DNA from: an uncultured Clostridia bacterium
Lineage (GTDB): Bacteria > Bacillota > Clostridia > Oscillospirales > Acutalibacteraceae
Assembly (NCBI GenBank): GCA_946187095.1
Contig: CAMHPW010000029.1
Location: 1-10,245, forward strand
Reading direction: 5' to 3'
Length of the DNA: 10,245 nt
Shown: piece after piece, positions 7,572 to 10,245 of the stretch
How positions within the stretch are numbered: the stretch's first letter is position 1
Layout: every line of letters starts with the position of its first letter
The notes under the pieces: generated by a model
What the model was told of the DNA's origin: nothing
What the model saw: only the letters and a program-made list of their open reading frames with translations
Database searches by the model: none
Translations under genes and position numbers: made by a program

Positions 7572-7609
7572 TTGTAAATTTATGGAAAATAGTGTAAAAT
7601 CATTATAAT
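7572..7609 (+). promoter_or_regulatory. Promoter region of the phosphofructokinase gene
   Basis: TTGTAA (7572-7577), 17 bases, then TAAAAT (7595-7600) is the best-spaced sigma-A match. A perfect TATAAT lies at 7604-7609 but has no good -35 at 16-18 bases. All of it lies in the 86-base gap after ppk1. No strong terminator precedes it, so read-through from ppk1 is possible. Confidence 0.65.
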
Positions 7610-7637
7610 ATATTCACAGTAAAGGAGTGCATACAAA

Positions 7638-8720
7638 TTGAAAAGAGTCGGAATACTTACCAGCGGCGGTGACTGTCAGGGACTGAACTCCGCTATCAGA
7701 GGTCTTGCCAAGGGACTGTATGAACATTACGGCAACAATGTCGAAATTTACGGTATCATTGACGGCTACAGAGGTCTGATCGAAGGCGAATACCGCCTGA
7801 TGAAGCCTGAAGATTTTTCGGGTATTCTTACCATAGGCGGCACGATCCTCGGTACTTCAAGACAGCCGTTCAAACTCATGCGTGTCATTGATGACGAAAC
7901 AAGCGTTGACAAAGTTGCCGAAATGAAAAAACACTACAATGCCATGAAATTGGACTGCCTTGTTGTACTCGGCGGCAACGGTACGCATAAGAGTGCCAAT
8001 ATGCTTTCCGAAGAAGGTCTGAATGTCGTCAGTATGCCCAAAACCATTGACAATGATATCTGGGGGACGGATGTCACTTTCGGATTCCAGAGTGCCGTTG
8101 ATATCGCTACAAACGTCATAGACTGCATACACACGACAGCAACTTCTCACGGGCGTGTATTTATCGTGGAGTGCATGGGACATAAAGCAGGCTGGCTTAC
8201 TCTTTATGCAGGCGTTGCAGGCGGTGCGGATGTTATCCTCATTCCTGAAATTCCCTATAAGATCAAGAATGTCATCAACTGTGTCAAGAAACGTACCAAA
8301 GAGGGAAAGACATTTTCTATTCTTGCCGTTGCGGAGGGTGCTATTGAAGAAGAAGTCGCAAAACTCCCCAAGAAAAAGAGAAAAGAAGCTATCGCTAATT
8401 TAATGTACCCGTCCATTTCCTATAAAATTGCCCATGAAATAGAAGAGGCTACCGGTCAGGAAACCCGTGTGACCGTTCCGGGACATTTCCAGAGAGGCGG
8501 AAGTCCCGACGCTTACGACAGATTTATTACAACACGTTTCGGTGCAGCCGCCGCCCGGTTGATCATTGACGGCAAATACGGCTATATGACAGGCATGGTA
8601 AACGGTGAGATCGTTCCTGTACCCCTGAAAGAAGTGGCAGGCAAACTCAAAGAAGTCCCTGTTGACAGTCCCGTTATCAAATCCGCTAAAAGTATCGGCA
8701 TCAGCTTTGGCGATGAATAA
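7638..8720 (+). CDS. pfkA: 6-phosphofructokinase, atypical subfamily
   Basis: This enzyme phosphorylates fructose 6-phosphate to fructose 1,6-bisphosphate in glycolysis. The 360-residue protein has a glycine loop GGDCQGLN (10-17), GTSRQPF, GGNGTHKSA (112-120), PKTIDND with the catalytic base D138 (134-140), MGHKAGW (180-186) and GHFQRGGSPDAYDR. Compared with E. coli PfkA, the Mg-binding Asp103 is Asn (N114), Gly104 is kept (G115), Gly124 is Lys (K135) and Arg171 is His (H182). Gly104 normally points to ATP, while Lys124 is common to PPi enzymes and to some ATP enzymes such as those of trypanosomatids. ATP is the likelier phosphate donor, but it is not proven. The start is TTG at 7638 with AAAGGAG (7621-7627) ten bases upstream; no ATG fits. 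A strong terminator follows directly. Confidence 0.93.
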   Translation: MKRVGILTSGGDCQGLNSAIRGLAKGLYEHYGNNVEIYGIIDGYRGLIEGEYRLMKPEDFSGILTIGGTILGTSRQPFKLMRVIDDETSVDKVAEMKKHYNAMKLDCLVVLGGNGTHKSANMLSEEGLNVVSMPKTIDNDIWGTDVTFGFQSAVDIATNVIDCIHTTATSHGRVFIVECMGHKAGWLTLYAGVAGGADVILIPEIPYKIKNVINCVKKRTKEGKTFSILAVAEGAIEEEVAKLPKKKRKEAIANLMYPSISYKIAHEIEEATGQETRVTVPGHFQRGGSPDAYDRFITTRFGAAAARLIIDGKYGYMTGMVNGEIVPVPLKEVAGKLKEVPVDSPVIKSAKSIGISFGDE

Positions 8721-8760
8721 AAAAAAACGGAGAGTGAAATTCCTCACTCCCCGTTTTTTA
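8721..8760. terminator. Bidirectional intrinsic terminator between convergent genes
   Basis: A hairpin with arms 8722-8737 and 8744-8759, a 6-base loop and a single A/C mismatch has an A-run on one side and a T-run on the other, so it can terminate in both directions. It starts right after the phosphofructokinase stop (8718-8720). The minus-strand gene's stop codon (8758-8760) overlaps its outer A/T arm. Confidence 0.93.
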
Positions 8761-10008
8761 TTGCTTATAAAATTTTGTCTGGTCGATCAGGTTATTCAGT
8801 TCATTGATCGCCGCATTGTTATTCAATGCTTCTTCACTGAAGTCGTCCAATTTTGCCAGTTCCAGCAAAAGCCTGTCCAATTTGCTGATGATATTCTCAT
8901 TGGCTTCCACTATCTTTTTGACATAATTGATATGCTCGGTATATATTTTCAGTCGTTCCTGCCTTGCCGATACCGACATATTCACATTCCTGTCCGATAT
9001 CCTGAAATAATCCTTTGTATCAAAAATATTGATCCTCTTGACCATCGTCTTGACATTGGCATAAAATCTTGTGGTCGCATCTTCAATGATACCCTTGAAT
9101 CTTTTATACGTTATCTCATGCGGCTTGAAATGGCTCGTCAAAATATCATTGAGCTTTTGCAGACGTGTCTGTATCTGCTCGATATGCTCCTTTGTCACTT
9201 CGATTTCACTGCTGAATACGGGATTTTCCGCACTTTTATTCAGCACTTCCAGATATTTGTTTTTACGTCTTTCTTCAGGAGATTCTTCAGGCTGTGCAGG
9301 TTCTTCCTCTTTGGGTTTCCATGCGAACCAGTTTCTTAAAGTATCCATGAAAGACGTTTTTTTCTGTTCAGGGATCGCAAGATTTTCTTCTCTGATCTCC
9401 CTGTCTGTATCCATCAGTTCTTCTTCGGGACTTTCGGTGCGTGTGATATCAATAATATCTTTGATCTCATCAATGGATATATTATCCACACTCTGTACGA
9501 TCGCTGCTTTGCTGCCCTGTTCCTCTTTATCCCTGTTTTTGCTCGTGAAAAAGCCGTGAAATTCAAGCACTTTATCAGACCGTTCAATCGGCTTTTCAAG
9601 CCACTTTTCCGCAAAATTAACGCTGTCCGTCAGAATATCGTTCTTATTGACGGATGAACTGCCCTTACCGCTCGGAAATTCCGCCCACAGTCCTGAACTG
9701 ACAAGCCAATTTTTTCTTTCCTGCATTTTGGCACTGTCCCATTGAAAAGACAATTCCGCCATATCCATCATTTCATACGCATACTGATACAATTCATTAT
9801 ACCATGCCTGCCAGAGCGGGCGATATTCGGGGAAATCCTTTGCAATATAAACAAGCGGTTTCTGTACAGCCGCTTTCATGTAATTATTCCAGACATCCTG
9901 CAAAGGCACTGTTGACATACCGTGATAGGCACACAAATTCATATAGCTGTAAAAATCAAGCACATATTCATATCCAAGCCCCATCCATTGATATAAATTC
10001 GTTTCCAT
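8758..10008 (-). CDS. Hypothetical helical protein with acidic linker
   Basis: I do not recognise this protein. As called from the first canonical ATG it has 416 residues. Residues 1-115 are rich in Trp, Tyr and Met (for example QWMGLGYEYVLDFYSY at 7-22) and look like a folded helical domain. Residues 155-250 are a polar, acidic, Pro-containing linker. From about residue 265 to the end it is almost entirely helical, with coiled-coil-like stretches (VTKEHIEQIQTRLQKLNDIL, 271-290) and a conserved-looking core around RINIFDTKDYF. No signal peptide or membrane segment is seen, so it is probably cytoplasmic, perhaps a scaffold or regulator. The ATG at 10008 has no ribosome binding site, and the frame stays open for 33 codons upstream without ATG, GTG or TTG, so the true start is probably further upstream (see 10009-10100). 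It converges with the phosphofructokinase gene. Confidence 0.85.
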   Translation of the reverse strand: METNLYQWMGLGYEYVLDFYSYMNLCAYHGMSTVPLQDVWNNYMKAAVQKPLVYIAKDFPEYRPLWQAWYNELYQYAYEMMDMAELSFQWDSAKMQERKNWLVSSGLWAEFPSGKGSSSVNKNDILTDSVNFAEKWLEKPIERSDKVLEFHGFFTSKNRDKEEQGSKAAIVQSVDNISIDEIKDIIDITRTESPEEELMDTDREIREENLAIPEQKKTSFMDTLRNWFAWKPKEEEPAQPEESPEERRKNKYLEVLNKSAENPVFSSEIEVTKEHIEQIQTRLQKLNDILTSHFKPHEITYKRFKGIIEDATTRFYANVKTMVKRINIFDTKDYFRISDRNVNMSVSARQERLKIYTEHINYVKKIVEANENIISKLDRLLLELAKLDDFSEEALNNNAAINELNNLIDQTKFYKQ

Positions 10009-10100
10009 TGTTTCATTAAATTCATAATTGTTTGAATCAGAATCGATATTGTTATATATTTTTCTGGAATAAAAAGGAGCTATTGGTGAAAAGTATTCAT
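10009..10100 (-). other. Probable frameshifted 5' end of the minus-strand hypothetical gene
   Basis: The frame of the 416-codon gene stays open upstream to a TAA at 10108-10110 and encodes protein-like residues such as SPIAPFYSRKIYNN. The ATG at 10100-10098 overlaps the stop of the upstream gene as ATGA, the usual layout of translationally coupled genes. In its own frame it gives only MNTFHQ and then TAG (10082-10080). One extra T in the TTTT run at 10092-10089, or a -1 ribosomal slip there, would give MNTFSPIAPFYSRK and continue into the 416-codon frame, making about 447 residues. A sequencing or assembly indel, a real mutation and recoding are all possible. Confidence 0.65.
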
Positions 10101-10245
10101 TCTCTTTTTATTATTTTTTTTAGTATTTTTGGAGTTTTACTATCAAATTCATTTATTTGAGGTAAATATGCTGGTTCTATATTGTTTAAGGAATTTATAT
10201 TTTTTTTGAGCTTTTTCTTTTTGGTTTGGTTTTCTTCGTTAAAGG
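10097..10245 (-). CDS. Hypothetical protein, C-terminal fragment (runs off the window)
   Basis: On the minus strand, a frame ending in TGA at 10099-10097 is open for 48 codons up to the window edge. That is unlikely by chance in sequence of about 24% GC, where stop codons would be frequent. The visible residues are Lys/Asn-rich at first (QTKKKKLKKNINS) and then a more ordinary tail (NIEPAYLPQINEFDSKTPK, ending KKIIKRE). No domain is recognisable. Its TGA overlaps the ATG at 10100 by four bases (ATGA), so it probably forms an operon with the downstream gene. The start is outside the window. Confidence 0.6.
   Translation of the reverse strand, partial: FNEENQTKKKKLKKNINSLNNIEPAYLPQINEFDSKTPKILKKIIKRE

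Noticed and set aside
8662..9339. 225-codon plus-strand frame overlapping the phosphofructokinase end and the minus-strand gene
   Set aside because: It crosses a strong bidirectional terminator and is Phe/Ile/Leu-rich as expected of the antisense of a Lys/Glu-rich helical protein.
10117..10146. Promoter-like TTGATA, 18 bases, TAAAAA on the minus strand upstream of the 416-codon gene
   Set aside because: It lies inside the open frame of the upstream partial gene, in sequence so AT-rich that such matches are expected by chance. The ATGA overlap suggests an operon instead.

Overview
The window reads as a chromosomal housekeeping region of a low-to-mid GC Gram-positive anaerobe. The best guess is Clostridia, near Ruminococcus/Oscillospiraceae. 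This rests on the hrcA-grpE-dnaK order behind a perfect CIRCE operator, AGGAG-type ribosome binding sites, sigma-A-like promoters, intrinsic terminators with T-runs, and a DnaK without the longer lid sequences of proteobacterial forms. The species cannot be named from the sequence alone.

Region 1 (1-3950) is the heat-shock operon: promoter and CIRCE, then hrcA (repressor), grpE (nucleotide exchange factor), an unrecognised small basic ORF of 79 codons, and dnaK (Hsp70), closed by a strong terminator. HrcA should bind the CIRCE in front of its own gene and so control the whole operon. Region 2 (3951-5254) is dnaJ. It follows the dnaK terminator and has its own promoter-like sequence without CIRCE, then its own terminator. 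DnaJ and GrpE are the two co-chaperones of DnaK, so the chaperone machine is complete here but appears to be split into two transcription units. Region 3 (5255-8760) holds two metabolic genes, each with its own promoter: ppk1 (polyphosphate kinase) and an unusual 6-phosphofructokinase starting at TTG. A hairpin that works in both directions separates them from the opposite-strand genes.

Region 4 (8758-10245) is on the minus strand. It holds an unrecognised 416-codon, probably cytoplasmic helical protein, and upstream of it the 3' end of another unrecognised gene that runs off the window. GC falls from about 40-50% in the sampled genes to about 24% over 10021-10245 (counted by hand). The main unexplained signal is at their junction. 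The upstream gene's TGA overlaps an ATG at 10100 (ATGA), which is a normal start for a coupled gene. That ATG runs into a stop after six codons, but a single-base shift in a TTTT run connects it to an open, protein-like stretch leading into the 416-codon frame. The 416-codon gene is therefore probably longer than its first canonical start suggests, and is frameshifted, miscalled or recoded near its 5' end. I see no tRNA, rRNA, CRISPR array, insertion sequence or phage gene.
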